Source: Arthrobacter pascens (GTDB taxonomy: Bacteria; Actinomycetota; Actinomycetes; Actinomycetales; Micrococcaceae). Taken from it: a stretch of DNA of 64,000 bases. Location: NCBI RefSeq assembly GCF_030816475.1, contig NZ_JAUSXF010000001.1:3906001-3970000 (forward strand). The letters are read 5' to 3'. Numbering within the stretch: position 1 is the stretch's first letter; the number at the start of each line of letters is the position of its first letter. Made by a program: the position numbers and the translations under genes. Below the pieces are notes generated by a model. That model made no database searches and had not been told where the DNA came from. It was given only the letters and a program-made list of their open reading frames with translations. Shown piece by piece: positions 41,682 through 49,773 of this stretch.

Positions 41682-43313
41682 ATGCCCACAGACCGAAGCA
41701 CGACCGACTCTTCAGCAGGCGTGAACAACGCCCGCGGAACCAACAACATGGCAGCACCCGTCACACCAACAGGCCTGAGGAAACCAAAGCTCCTCGCACG
41801 GCGCCGGCTCAAGGAGTCCGACGTCAATGTCGTTAATCAGCCGATGCTGAAAAAAGCCGTCGGCGGCACCATTGTGGGTAACACCATGGAATGGTTCGAC
41901 GTCGGCGTGTTCGGCTATCTGATCACCACCATGGGACCCGTCTTCCTTCCGGAAGCCGACAAGTCCGTCCAGACGCTGTTCCTGCTGGGAACATTCGCCG
42001 CCACTTTCATCGCGCGTCCACTCGGCGGCGTGGTGTTCGGCTGGCTCGGCGACAAGGTCGGCCGGCAGAAGGTTCTCGCCGCAACACTGATGATCATGGC
42101 TGCGAGCACATTCGCCGTCGGGCTGCTGCCGGGCTACGCCCAGATCGGCATTTGGGCCGCAGCCCTCCTCGTGCTCCTGAAGCTTGTCCAGGGCTTCTCC
42201 ACCGGAGGTGAGTATGCCGGCGCCACCACCTTCGTGAGCGAGTACGCGCCGGATAAGCGACGTGGGTTCTTTGCAAGCTTCCTGGATATGGGCAGCTACC
42301 TTGGCTTCGCCCTGGGCGCAGCGCTCGTCTCCATCCTGCAGCTGGCCCTCGGCCAGACCGCCATGGAGGATTGGGGCTGGCGCCTTCCCTTCCTTGTCGC
42401 GGGTCCCCTGGGCCTCGTCGCCATCTACTTCCGGAACAAGATCGAGGAATCCCCTCAGTTCCAGGCCACTCTCGATGCCCAGGAAGCCCTCGGGCAGGAC
42501 GCTGCAGCAGCTGACGTGGACGCCGCCAAGGGCCCGCTCGGCATCGTCAAGGCCTACTGGCGCTCGCTGATCGTGGCCATGATCCTCGTGGCAGCGGCCA
42601 ACACGGCCGGCTACGCATTGACCTCCTACATGCCGACGTACCTTACAGAGTCCAAGGGCTACGATCCCGTCCACGGCACTCTCCTGACAATCCCCGTGCT
42701 GGTCATCATGAGCCTCTGCATTCCGTTGACGGGGAAGCTGTCCGACCGCATCGGCCGACGTCCTGTGCTCTGGATCGGCGCCATCAGCACCGTAGTGCTG
42801 GCCACCCCGGCGTTCCTGCTCATCGGGATCGGCGACATCTGGTCCACCCTCGCCGGCCTCTCGCTGATCGCCTTCCCGGTGGCGTTCTATGTCGCGAATC
42901 TCGCTTCCGCATTGCCGGCACAGTTCCCCACGGCAAGCCGCTACGGAGCCATGGGCATTGCCTATAACTTCGCCGTGGCCATTTTCGGAGGCACTACGCC
43001 GTTCATCGTGGCCGCGCTCATCTCCGTAACCGGCAATGACATGATGCCCGCCTACTATCTGATGGGCACGTCCCTTATCGGCGCCGTCGCGATCTACTTC
43101 CTCAAGGAATCGGCCCAGCGTCCGCTGCCGGGCTCCATGCCGAGCGTGGACACCGCGGCCGAGGCTCGCGAACTGGTGGCCACTCAGGACGAGAACCCGC
43201 TGATCGACCTGGACGAGATGCCGTTCGAAACCCAGGACGTTGTCGAAACCACCCCGGCGGACGCGGAAGGCACTGAAGACCTGGAAGACACCAGGGTTCC
43301 GGCGCCGGTTTAG
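41682..43313 (+). CDS. MHS-family MFS transporter (proline/betaine-type symporter)
   Basis: 543 residues with twelve membrane helices. GGTIVGNTMEWFDVGVFGYL is the MHS-family first helix, ARPLGGVVFGWLGDKVGRQKVL the loop 2-3 signature, and QGFSTGGEYAGATTFVSEYA the conserved helix 5 motif. An N-terminal tail of about 55 residues and an acidic C-terminal tail (about 65 residues) lie in the cytosol; ProP-like members use such tails for osmosensing. AGGAG is 8 nt before the ATG at 41682, which I prefer over the ATG at 41658. It takes up compatible solutes or organic acids with protons; the substrate is unknown. Confidence 0.87.
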   Translation: MPTDRSTTDSSAGVNNARGTNNMAAPVTPTGLRKPKLLARRRLKESDVNVVNQPMLKKAVGGTIVGNTMEWFDVGVFGYLITTMGPVFLPEADKSVQTLFLLGTFAATFIARPLGGVVFGWLGDKVGRQKVLAATLMIMAASTFAVGLLPGYAQIGIWAAALLVLLKLVQGFSTGGEYAGATTFVSEYAPDKRRGFFASFLDMGSYLGFALGAALVSILQLALGQTAMEDWGWRLPFLVAGPLGLVAIYFRNKIEESPQFQATLDAQEALGQDAAAADVDAAKGPLGIVKAYWRSLIVAMILVAAANTAGYALTSYMPTYLTESKGYDPVHGTLLTIPVLVIMSLCIPLTGKLSDRIGRRPVLWIGAISTVVLATPAFLLIGIGDIWSTLAGLSLIAFPVAFYVANLASALPAQFPTASRYGAMGIAYNFAVAIFGGTTPFIVAALISVTGNDMMPAYYLMGTSLIGAVAIYFLKESAQRPLPGSMPSVDTAAEARELVATQDENPLIDLDEMPFETQDVVETTPADAEGTEDLEDTRVPAPV

Positions 43314-43364
43314 GCAGTTGTCCCGGTACGTCTTGTAGCCCGCGCTCATGGGGTCCGTCCTGGC

Positions 43365-43382
43365 GCCCTCCCTGGGGAGGGC
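43365..43382 (+). terminator. Hairpin after the MHS transporter gene, possible terminator
   Basis: GCCCTCCC and GGGAGGGC flank a 2-bp centre, giving a GC-rich stem; no T-tract follows. Confidence 0.4.
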
Positions 43383-43470
43383 ATCAGGTACGGGCCTCCG
43401 CCGCGTCTGCTGTGATACGTTCCGTAAGGCCCCGGCTCCGGGGAGCCGGACAAGATGGGTGGTGTGAACG

Positions 43471-44561
43471 GTGAAGCCCGTGATGCGGCAAGTCCGCGCC
43501 CTTCATCGGCTGGAGCCGGCGGACAATGATCATCTCGCAGCCCTCAGGGTAGCCCTCAGTGTTGCCGTCCCGTCCCTCGTTCTCCTGATTGCCGGCCGCG
43601 AAGACCTCATCATCTATGCGGTCTTCGGCGCCCTCACCGGCATGTACGGACGGTCCGAACCGCACCAGCTCAGGCTAAGGCACCAGTCGCAGGCCGCGCT
43701 GGTGCTGCTGAGCGGCGTCGGCGTCGGTATCTTCCTGTCGGTCAACCACCTCCATTCGTGGTGGCTGGTGGGAGTCGAGGCACTGCTTGCCGGTGCAGGC
43801 TCGGTCTTTGCGGACAAGGTACGGCTCAAACCGAACGGCCCGTTCTTCGGAATCCTGGCTCTGGGCGCCTGCGCTTCGGTCGCCACGGATGTCCCCTGGT
43901 ACACGGCGCTGCTGATCGCCGCCGCCTCGGCCGCTTTCTCCCTGGCCGTTGGTTTCGCTGGCTGGGTACGGGCCAGGGCCTGGCAGCCAGGCGCCGGACG
44001 GGACGTCGTCTCCCTCCGCGGGCCGGCAGGGCGGCTCGCCGCGATACACGCGGCCAGGTACGTCCTGGCGGTCGGAGCTGCCGGAACCCTTGGCGTATTG
44101 AGCGGCAGTGGCCACCCGCACTGGGCCATGGCCGCCGCAGCTGTCCCCTCTCGGGAGCCGACCTGCCAAGCAGCGTCCGCCGCGGTGTCCACCGCATTGT
44201 TGGGACGTTTCTCGGGCTGGCTGTCACCGCCGTCGTTCTTTTTCCCGGCCTGTGGCTGCCGGCCGAATTCTTTGCCGACCACTACATTGCTGTGCTGGCC
44301 GTCCTGGTCATCGTTTTCCAGTTCACCACCGAACTGTTCATGACCAGGCACTATGGAATCGCGATGGTGTCCTTCACGCCCGTCATCCTGCTGATGTCGC
44401 AGCTGGCGGCGCCCATCGACCCCGCTGTCCTGATCATGGAGCGCGGTGTGGAGACCCTGGTGGGCGCACTGGTGGGAATCCTGGTGGTGGTTGCCGTGCG
44501 CCGGCGGAATCTCCGCCTCCCCGGCGCCCTACTTGGACCGTCGGGGCGGGCCGGTAGTTAG
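43471..44561 (+). pseudogene. FUSC-family membrane protein, single-base frameshift
   Basis: The first part (43471 to about 44148, 225 codons) has the FUSC N-terminal helices: VALSVAVPSLVLLIAGREDL, then YAVFGALTGMYGRSEPHQ. After PHWAMAAAAVP this frame degenerates into low-complexity sequence. The correct continuation (SGADLPSSVRRGVHRIVGTF, then helices to the stop at 44561) is in the frame one base earlier. A missing C in the run at 44145-44148 (4 C where 5 restore the frame) explains it. FUSC proteins are aromatic-acid or fusaric-acid exporters. Either a recent mutation, a sequencing error in a homopolymer, or slippage-based switching. The last 33 bp overlap the convergent SDR gene. Confidence 0.85.
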
Positions 44562-45302
44562 CCGGGCCGGCAGCACCTGCGCCGCAGCCACGATGAATCT
44601 GTACCTCTTGGACGGAATCCATACCGCCCTTCCATGCCCGCTCGCGGCCAGCGCCTCACGGACCACGCGGTCGGGCTTGAGCCACATCCACTGCGGCGCT
44701 ACTGATTTGTCCATCTCCATGCGGTCGTGGAACTCAGTGTGCGTCAGCCCGGGGCAAACCGCCGTGACTGTCACGCCCTGGGGGGAGTATGCCAGGTTGG
44801 CCCAGCGGCTGAAGGCCACCAGCCACCCCTTCGCCGCCGAGTAGGTTCCCCGCGGCAGGAACGCGGCCACGCTGGCCACATTAACGATTTTCCCGGAACG
44901 GCGGCGCAGCATTCCCTTCAGCGCAGCATGGCTCAGCACCATGGGAGTTTCCACGAGTAGTTTCAGGTGCGCCTTTTCATCCTCGATGTCATTTTCTTCA
45001 AAGGACCGCAGCAGCCCGAACCCCGCGTTGTTCACCAGGATCTCCACCGGACGCGCCTCATCGGAAAGGCGTTCGACGACGGCAGCAACGCCGGCGTCGT
45101 CAGTCAAGTCTGCGGCAATCACCTCAACGTCGATGCTGTAGTTGTTTTCAAGTTCATGCGCTTTGGCCGCCAGCCGCCCGCTGTCCCGCGCCACAAGCAC
45201 CAGGTGGTGGCCCTGTTCCCCCAGCTGACGGGCGAACTCGGCGCCAAGTCCCGCTGTAGCTCCGGTGATCAGCGCCGTGGTTTTGCTGTCTGATGCAGTC
45301 AT
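44529..45302 (-). CDS. Short-chain dehydrogenase/reductase
   Basis: 257 residues, classical SDR. ALITGATAGLGAEFARQLGE (10-29) binds the cofactor, AADLTDD follows beta-4, LVNNAGFGLL is the structural NAG motif, and FLPRGTYSAAKGWLVAFS has the catalytic Tyr-x3-Lys. The second strand ends LVLVARD, so Arg suggests NADP(H). The substrate is unknown. The ATG stands 6 nt after TAGGCT (leaderless), and its 3' end overlaps the FUSC pseudogene tail to tail. Confidence 0.9.
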   Translation of the reverse strand: MTASDSKTTALITGATAGLGAEFARQLGEQGHHLVLVARDSGRLAAKAHELENNYSIDVEVIAADLTDDAGVAAVVERLSDEARPVEILVNNAGFGLLRSFEENDIEDEKAHLKLLVETPMVLSHAALKGMLRRRSGKIVNVASVAAFLPRGTYSAAKGWLVAFSRWANLAYSPQGVTVTAVCPGLTHTEFHDRMEMDKSVAPQWMWLKPDRVVREALAASGHGRAVWIPSKRYRFIVAAAQVLPARLTTGPPRRSK

Positions 45303-45314
45303 GGCTCCAGCCTA
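45300..45314 (-). promoter_or_regulatory. Leaderless promoter of the SDR gene
   Basis: On the minus strand, TAGGCT (45314-45309), 6 nt, then ATG at 45302. Confidence 0.6.
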
Positions 45315-45496
45315 GTCGGGTCACTTGGCGAGGCCGGAGCGGTGGCGAACAAGGAACAGCTCGGGATGCTCCGCCTGGTAGTCCCGGATGGCCTTGGCCG
45401 CAAAGCCGCCATGCGAGTCCACGCGGCCCGCCTCGAGCCCGCGTTAGGGTTTGAGTAGCACCGGACGTGGGCGGCACGAGTCAAACAGGGGGAAAC

Positions 45497-45853
45497 GTGG
45501 AGCAGGCCGAGGCTAATCAGATCAGGTTCCGCGAAATTGACCAGGATGGGAATCCCGTTGATCCGGCAGTAGCGCGGCCGCAGGATCAGCCGCGCGGCGG
45601 GCTTGACCGGCCAGGCAGGAGGTCAGCCAACCCGTTCATCATCATCCTGTGGGTGCTGGCAGCCATCCTGCTGACCGGCGGCATCTGGGCCTTCCTTGAA
45701 GCCAGCGAAACGCTAGGTTCCGGATCGAACCCCATGCCGCTGTACTTTGTCCTGATGAACATCGCACCCTGGGCAGTCCTGAGTGGAGCGCTGACAGTGC
45801 TGGCCTTGCTCTTCTGGCACGCAGCCCAGTGGCAGCAGCGCAGGAACCAGTAG
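45497..45853 (+). CDS. Small two-helix membrane protein
   Basis: 118 residues from GTG 45497, with GGGGGAAAC just upstream. The hydrophilic N-terminus (about 45 residues) precedes two membrane helices (PFIIILWVLAAILLTGGIWA and LYFVLMNIAPWAVLSGALTV). No family recognised. It stands alone between the SDR and STAS-like genes, both of which are on the opposite strand. Confidence 0.7.
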   Translation: MEQAEANQIRFREIDQDGNPVDPAVARPQDQPRGGLDRPGRRSANPFIIILWVLAAILLTGGIWAFLEASETLGSGSNPMPLYFVLMNIAPWAVLSGALTVLALLFWHAAQWQQRRNQ

Positions 45854-45896
45854 CTGAACCGGCCGTCACGCACCCGCGAACACGCACGTAATACCC

Positions 45897-46448
45897 TCAG
45901 ATGCGAACTATGTGGGCCTTAAGTGCCTTTTCGCGGGTGGAGCGCTTGGCGGCCGAGGCGCGGGACGGGCGCACGGGGTGTGGTGGGTCTGTCGGCTGGT
46001 TGGGGTGCTCCAGGAGCGCGGCCTCTGCCACATCGAGGCGCGCCGCGGCCAGCTCCTTGGCCGAATGGATCGGGCAAACCGGCAGGTATACGGGTTCAAC
46101 GATGGTCAGGCGGAACTCATCCGCTTCCTCCAGGGCGGCCGAGGCCGCAAGCCCCATTTCATGGTGGATGGCCGTGTGCTGTCCAGACCTATGCGAGCCG
46201 GGGCTGGCGATGTGGCGCAAATGGGCCAGGACCGCCGCATCCAGATGGATTGCCTTCTGTAGGTTAAGGGCAATGTCAGGACAGGAGGCCAGGCGCCGTG
46301 CGCGGAGGAGCAGGTGGAGCAGGGCCGGAAAGTTGGACTGGGTCAGGCAGCCGCCGACATCGACGGTGATGTGGCCGGGGTCAAGATCGACATGGACGAT
46401 GATACGGAGCTTGTGGTGGGAAAGTTTGTGACTCAAGGGAATCTCCAC
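45897..46448 (-). CDS. STAS-like (anti-anti-sigma-type) protein
   Basis: 183 residues. Residues 15-80 (IIVHVDLDPGHITVDVGGCL, then TQSNFPALLHLLLRARRLAS and a segment with IHLDAAVLAHLRHIA) follow the STAS strand-helix pattern, although the phosphorylatable Ser/Thr of anti-anti-sigma factors is not obvious. The C-terminus is basic. The GTG start at 46448 has no clear ribosome site, so the N-terminus is uncertain. It is divergent from the ANTAR regulator, so the two may belong to one signalling unit. The nearest sigma partner in the window is at 5305-6216. Tentative. Confidence 0.55.
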   Translation of the reverse strand: MEIPLSHKLSHHKLRIIVHVDLDPGHITVDVGGCLTQSNFPALLHLLLRARRLASCPDIALNLQKAIHLDAAVLAHLRHIASPGSHRSGQHTAIHHEMGLAASAALEEADEFRLTIVEPVYLPVCPIHSAKELAAARLDVAEAALLEHPNQPTDPPHPVRPSRASAAKRSTREKALKAHIVRI

Positions 46449-46599
46449 GAAAGTACCGGCGGGCCGGCTGCATGGCCCTCCACCGACTTTACGAAAATGT
46501 TGCTCCCGTCACAACCTTTGATTGCAACGTTACGGCGCGCCGTGTTGACATCGGTCCAAAGAGAGCAGCCGCGGCCGGAGCTTTATCTTGGCGCAGGCC

Positions 46600-46614
46600 T
46601 AGACTTTAATCATG
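46600..46614 (+). promoter_or_regulatory. Leaderless promoter of the ANTAR regulator gene
   Basis: TAGACT (46600-46605), 6 nt, then ATG at 46612. Confidence 0.6.
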
Positions 46615-47367
46615 GACAAATCAGCAACCGGCAGCGGAGTTCGATCGGAGGCCGCTGTAGCATCCCAGCTGCAGAACCTTGTCGTCGACAGCCAGGACGT
46701 CAACGACTTCCTGAGCGAACTCTGCGACTACGCTGCCCGCGCTATCTCTGGTTCCATGGAGCTTCCTGTTGTCTGCGCGGTCACGCTGAGCCGGCGCCGC
46801 AGAACGACCACCGCTGCCTGGAGCGATCCGCAGGCGCGCCTGATGGACGAGATCCAACAGAACTTTGGCGACGGGCCCTGCCTCCACGCCATGCACACCG
46901 GCACAACCGTGCTGGTGCCGGACACGCGGAAGGACACCCTCTGGCCGGAATACAGCGAGGCTATTGCAGAAATGGGGCAGCTCAGTGTGCTCGCCGTTCC
47001 CCTCACACTCGATGAGGACGCCAAAGCGGCTTTGAACATTTTCGCGCCCATTGAGAATGCGTTCGATACGGACGCCCTTGAGAGCGCTGAACGCTTTGCG
47101 GCGAACGCCCAGAGCGCACTCCGCCTGGCGGTGCGTGTGGCCACCGGCCAGCAGCTGGCCGCGGATCTCAGGGCAGCAATGGAATCCCGGACTGCCATCG
47201 ACCTCGCCGCAGGAATCATCATGGGCCAGAACAGGTGCTCGCAGGAAGAGGCTCTGGCCATTCTGGTCAAGGCTTCCAGCGGCCGGAACCAGAAGCTGCG
47301 GGTAGTGGCGGAGCAGATCGTGGCGGCGATCTCGTCAGAGGGCCCTCCAGTTACCCATTTCGACTAG
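46612..47367 (+). CDS. GAF-ANTAR RNA-binding antiterminator regulator
   Basis: 251 residues. A GAF sensor domain (about 30-175) contains AVTLSRRRRTTTAAWSDPQA, NFGDGPCLHAMHTGTTVLVP and LSVLAVPLTLDEDAKAALNIFA. The ANTAR domain (about 185-245) has ADLRAAMESRTAIDLAAGII followed by MGQNRCSQEEALAILVKASS, a three-helix RNA-binding unit that acts on paired hairpins near terminators. The sequence shows no heme Cys/His motif, so the ligand is unknown. The targets are likely elsewhere; I found no dual-hairpin leader in the window. Confidence 0.88.
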   Translation: MDKSATGSGVRSEAAVASQLQNLVVDSQDVNDFLSELCDYAARAISGSMELPVVCAVTLSRRRRTTTAAWSDPQARLMDEIQQNFGDGPCLHAMHTGTTVLVPDTRKDTLWPEYSEAIAEMGQLSVLAVPLTLDEDAKAALNIFAPIENAFDTDALESAERFAANAQSALRLAVRVATGQQLAADLRAAMESRTAIDLAAGIIMGQNRCSQEEALAILVKASSGRNQKLRVVAEQIVAAISSEGPPVTHFD

Positions 47368-47425
47368 AACGCCCTCCTGGAACGCCCACCGGCTGAACCC
47401 GAAGGACCCGATAAGAACTTGAGGA

Positions 47426-47755
47426 TCACGCCTCGGGCCAGTCGACATACTGCTCGTATCCCTCGTGCTGGCGGAGGTAGCCGGAAATAAAGGGGCAGTG
47501 AGGGATGATCCGTTTCCCCGACGCCACAACGTCATCCAGGGCGAAGTGGGCCAGCACCTTGCCCAGCCCCTGACCCTTGAATTCCTCAGCGGTCTCCGTA
47601 TGGCTGAAATCCACATGACCGGGCTTGTCCTGGAAGTAGGACCGCACGGCCACCTTCCCGCCCACCCGCAGCTCATAACAGTGCTGGGCATCATTCCTGG
47701 CTAGTGAGACGTCCGGGTTGAACCTGTCTTCTGCGGAAATAATGTTCTCAGTCAT
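47426..47755 (-). CDS. YjdJ-type GNAT acetyltransferase
   Basis: 109 residues (PF14542). YELRVGGKVAVRSYFQDKPG is the beta-hairpin core, FKGQGLGKVLAHFALDDV the acetyl-CoA loop (QGLGKV), and PHCPFISGYLRQHEGYEQYV the conserved C-terminus. These small GNATs are soluble; their substrate is unknown. The start overlaps the acyltransferase stop (ATGA), so it is the second gene of that operon. Confidence 0.87.
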   Translation of the reverse strand: MTENIISAEDRFNPDVSLARNDAQHCYELRVGGKVAVRSYFQDKPGHVDFSHTETAEEFKGQGLGKVLAHFALDDVVASGKRIIPHCPFISGYLRQHEGYEQYVDWPEA

Positions 47756-49146
47756 GGTTCGACACTGGCACTAGTTGGCCCCGCTGGCAATGCCCCGCCC
47801 GCGGAGCCTCCCACTGTCCCTCCAGGAGCCCCGCGCGCCTGCCCGCCGGCCCGCTGGATCGGTGCCGGCGGCCGAACCGGTATCCGCTCGGGTATCCGGC
47901 CCAGAAGCAGGACAGCCAGCATGAAGCAGGCCGCACCGCCGCCCAGCAGCCCCAGCGTAAGGCCGTTGAAGGCAGCGTCCGCCACCGGAATGAAGACGAC
48001 GACGGCGGCCGTCACCACCACAATGGCGGGCCGATTGCGGGTGTGTCCGGACGCCGTCGGACGTTCCTCAAGCCGTCCGAACAGGGCGAGGACGGGAAGC
48101 AGCAGGCCAACCACGCCCAACAGGACCAGGGGACGCGCCCACCACCAGGCGGCAGTGCCGGCGGCCGGTTTCGCGATGTCTGTGAGCAGCAGGAGCCCGG
48201 ACATTGCCACCAGCAGGGGAAGATGCCACAGGTAAACGGTCATCGAGCGGCGTCCGGCAACCGCCACAATGGCTCGGACCCAGCGCACCGCGGAAACCCA
48301 GCCGAGTCCGGGACGGAACAGTTGAAGGACAGCGGCCTGGGAAACGGCGAGCAGGAGCAGGCAGAGGTTGGGCGGGTTGAGGTTGACCAGCATGTTTCCG
48401 GAGTACAGGCCGAGCCCCGCGACGGCTCCCAAAAGCAGGTTCGCCCCGACTACCAGCGCCACGAGGGCAGCGCGGGAAAGCCGGGAAAAATGGCCGTCCG
48501 CCATAAGGAAGCCCAGCTGCTGTACCGTGCACCAGAGGAACACCAGGTTCGCATAGGCGAGTAGCGGAACAGTACCGCGCAGGCAATCGACGGTCATCAC
48601 CAGTGCCGCCAGGGCTGCGAACGTCAGCCAGGGGGCGCGGGCGTGGAACCGCGCCAGCAGCGGAATGTTCAGCTGGGCGGCGAGGTAGGCCGCCAGGAAC
48701 CACAACGGCATCCCGGCCCCGGTGGCCATGAGCTGCACCACCTGGCGGTCGACGCCCAGGAGGAGCGCCGCCCAGAGTCCGGAAAACATGCAGGCCAGCA
48801 GCGCCGCGGCCGGGCGGACCAGCCGCAGGAGCCGGGCCTGGGCGAACTCAACGCCGGTGCCGCCGCCGGACTTCAGCCGCCGCCAGGACTGCAGGCCCGT
48901 GGTGCCGCCGGTGACAAAAAACAGCGGCATAATCATGAAGATCCAGATCACAGGCTCAAACCAGTCCTGATCCCCGAGGGTATTTTCCGTGCTGACGGTG
49001 CCGTCCTCATGCAAAACCGGGCTCACCATCATGCAGTGAGCCACCACCACCAGCGCCAGGCAGAAGAAGCGGACCAGGTCGATGACCAGATCACGCTCCA
49101 CTGGCCCGCGCTCCGGGGCGGGCCCCTGCTCTTCAACATCACTCAC
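47752..49146 (-). CDS. Acyltransferase-3 family integral membrane protein
   Basis: 464 residues from a GTG at 49146. DLVIDLVRFFCLALVVVAHC is the family start with the conserved His in the first membrane helix, followed by nine or ten more hydrophobic helices (IWIFMIMPLFFVTGGTTG onwards). VYLWHLPLLVAMSGLLLL has the conserved WH of helix 10. These enzymes acylate cell-surface sugars or antibiotics using acyl-CoA. The upstream open frame includes the REP-like element and is not coding. AGGGATC is the only ribosome-site candidate. It is followed without gap by the GNAT gene. Confidence 0.85.
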   Translation of the reverse strand: MSDVEEQGPAPERGPVERDLVIDLVRFFCLALVVVAHCMMVSPVLHEDGTVSTENTLGDQDWFEPVIWIFMIMPLFFVTGGTTGLQSWRRLKSGGGTGVEFAQARLLRLVRPAAALLACMFSGLWAALLLGVDRQVVQLMATGAGMPLWFLAAYLAAQLNIPLLARFHARAPWLTFAALAALVMTVDCLRGTVPLLAYANLVFLWCTVQQLGFLMADGHFSRLSRAALVALVVGANLLLGAVAGLGLYSGNMLVNLNPPNLCLLLLAVSQAAVLQLFRPGLGWVSAVRWVRAIVAVAGRRSMTVYLWHLPLLVAMSGLLLLTDIAKPAAGTAAWWWARPLVLLGVVGLLLPVLALFGRLEERPTASGHTRNRPAIVVVTAAVVVFIPVADAAFNGLTLGLLGGGAACFMLAVLLLGRIPERIPVRPPAPIQRAGGQARGAPGGTVGGSAGGALPAGPTSASVEP

Positions 49147-49258
49147 GTGCGGATCCCTACAAGCGCCGGACGTTGCTGTTAACCCTATTGTCCGCCCGTT
49201 ATCCGCCCGCCAGGCGCCGTCGGAGCGAAAGCCGGTGCAGGATGCGAAGCCGCTCAAC

Positions 49259-49321
49259 CAACGCGGGGTCACTTTCGGCCCATCCCGAGAGGGATATTGG
49301 GCCATAAGTGACCCCGCGTTG
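49259..49321. repeat. 63-bp REP-like palindromic element
   Basis: Perfect outer arms of 16 bp (CAACGCGGGGTCACTT at 49259-49274 and its complement at 49306-49321) enclose GGCCCA/TGGGCC (49277-49282, 49298-49303) and TCCC/GGGA (49283-49286, 49291-49294). The whole folds into one long hairpin in the 180-bp gap between the acyltransferase and DUF1304 genes. It looks like a dispersed intergenic palindrome. No second copy occurs in this window. Confidence 0.7.
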
Positions 49322-49326
49322 CTGTG

Positions 49327-49731
49327 TTAGAGGGCAACCGCCAGGATCCCCAGTACGACGGCGAGCAGCGGCGTGGCGCCCTGGGTGGCGGCAGCCCTGA
49401 GGTACTTCTTACCGCTCAGGGCCAGCACCAGTGCCGCGAGCAGCATGGACCCGCAGCAAGTGAAGATCAATGTCCAGCCCGCTATGGAGGCCGCAGACCC
49501 TTCGGACGTCAACGCCACGCAGCCGACGCCGATGAACGCCCCAATGGCAAGGAACAGATTGTAGAAACCTTGGTTGTAAGCCAAGGACCTGGTGGTCTCG
49601 GCGTCGGCTTGGGAATCCAGCCCGAAGCGCTTCCAGGTGGCAGGCCTGGTCCACGTCAGCGACTCCATAGTGAAGATGTACACGTGGAGGGCAGCAGCGA
49701 TGAAGGCAAAAAGAAGGGAGGCCAGGATCAT
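49327..49731 (-). CDS. DUF1304 membrane protein
   Basis: 134 residues with four membrane helices. LLFAFIAAALHVYIFTMESL and WTRPATWKRFGLDSQADAET are the family signature (helix 1, then the conserved MExxxW and FG loop), followed by LAYNQGFYNLFLAIGAFIGV. Function unknown, found in many bacteria. The ATG lies 6 nt after TAGGAT (leaderless). The REP-like element sits a few bases downstream of its stop. Confidence 0.9.
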   Translation of the reverse strand: MILASLLFAFIAAALHVYIFTMESLTWTRPATWKRFGLDSQADAETTRSLAYNQGFYNLFLAIGAFIGVGCVALTSEGSAASIAGWTLIFTCCGSMLLAALVLALSGKKYLRAAATQGATPLLAVVLGILAVAL

Positions 49732-49743
49732 GGCTTGATCCTA
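49729..49743 (-). promoter_or_regulatory. Leaderless promoter of the DUF1304 gene
   Basis: On the minus strand, TAGGAT (49743-49738), 6 nt, then ATG at 49731. Confidence 0.55.
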
Positions 49744-49773
49744 GCCCCCCTTCCGGCGATGCTGCCGGACGCG

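Noticed and set aside
41712..43349. Open frame of 545 codons opposite the MHS transporter
   Set aside because: Antisense shadow with His/Gly-rich composition; the plus-strand transporter has all family motifs.
44147..44343. C-terminal part of the first FUSC frame as real protein
   Set aside because: After 44148 this frame becomes Ser/Pro/Cys-rich low complexity, while the frame one base earlier encodes proper membrane helices.
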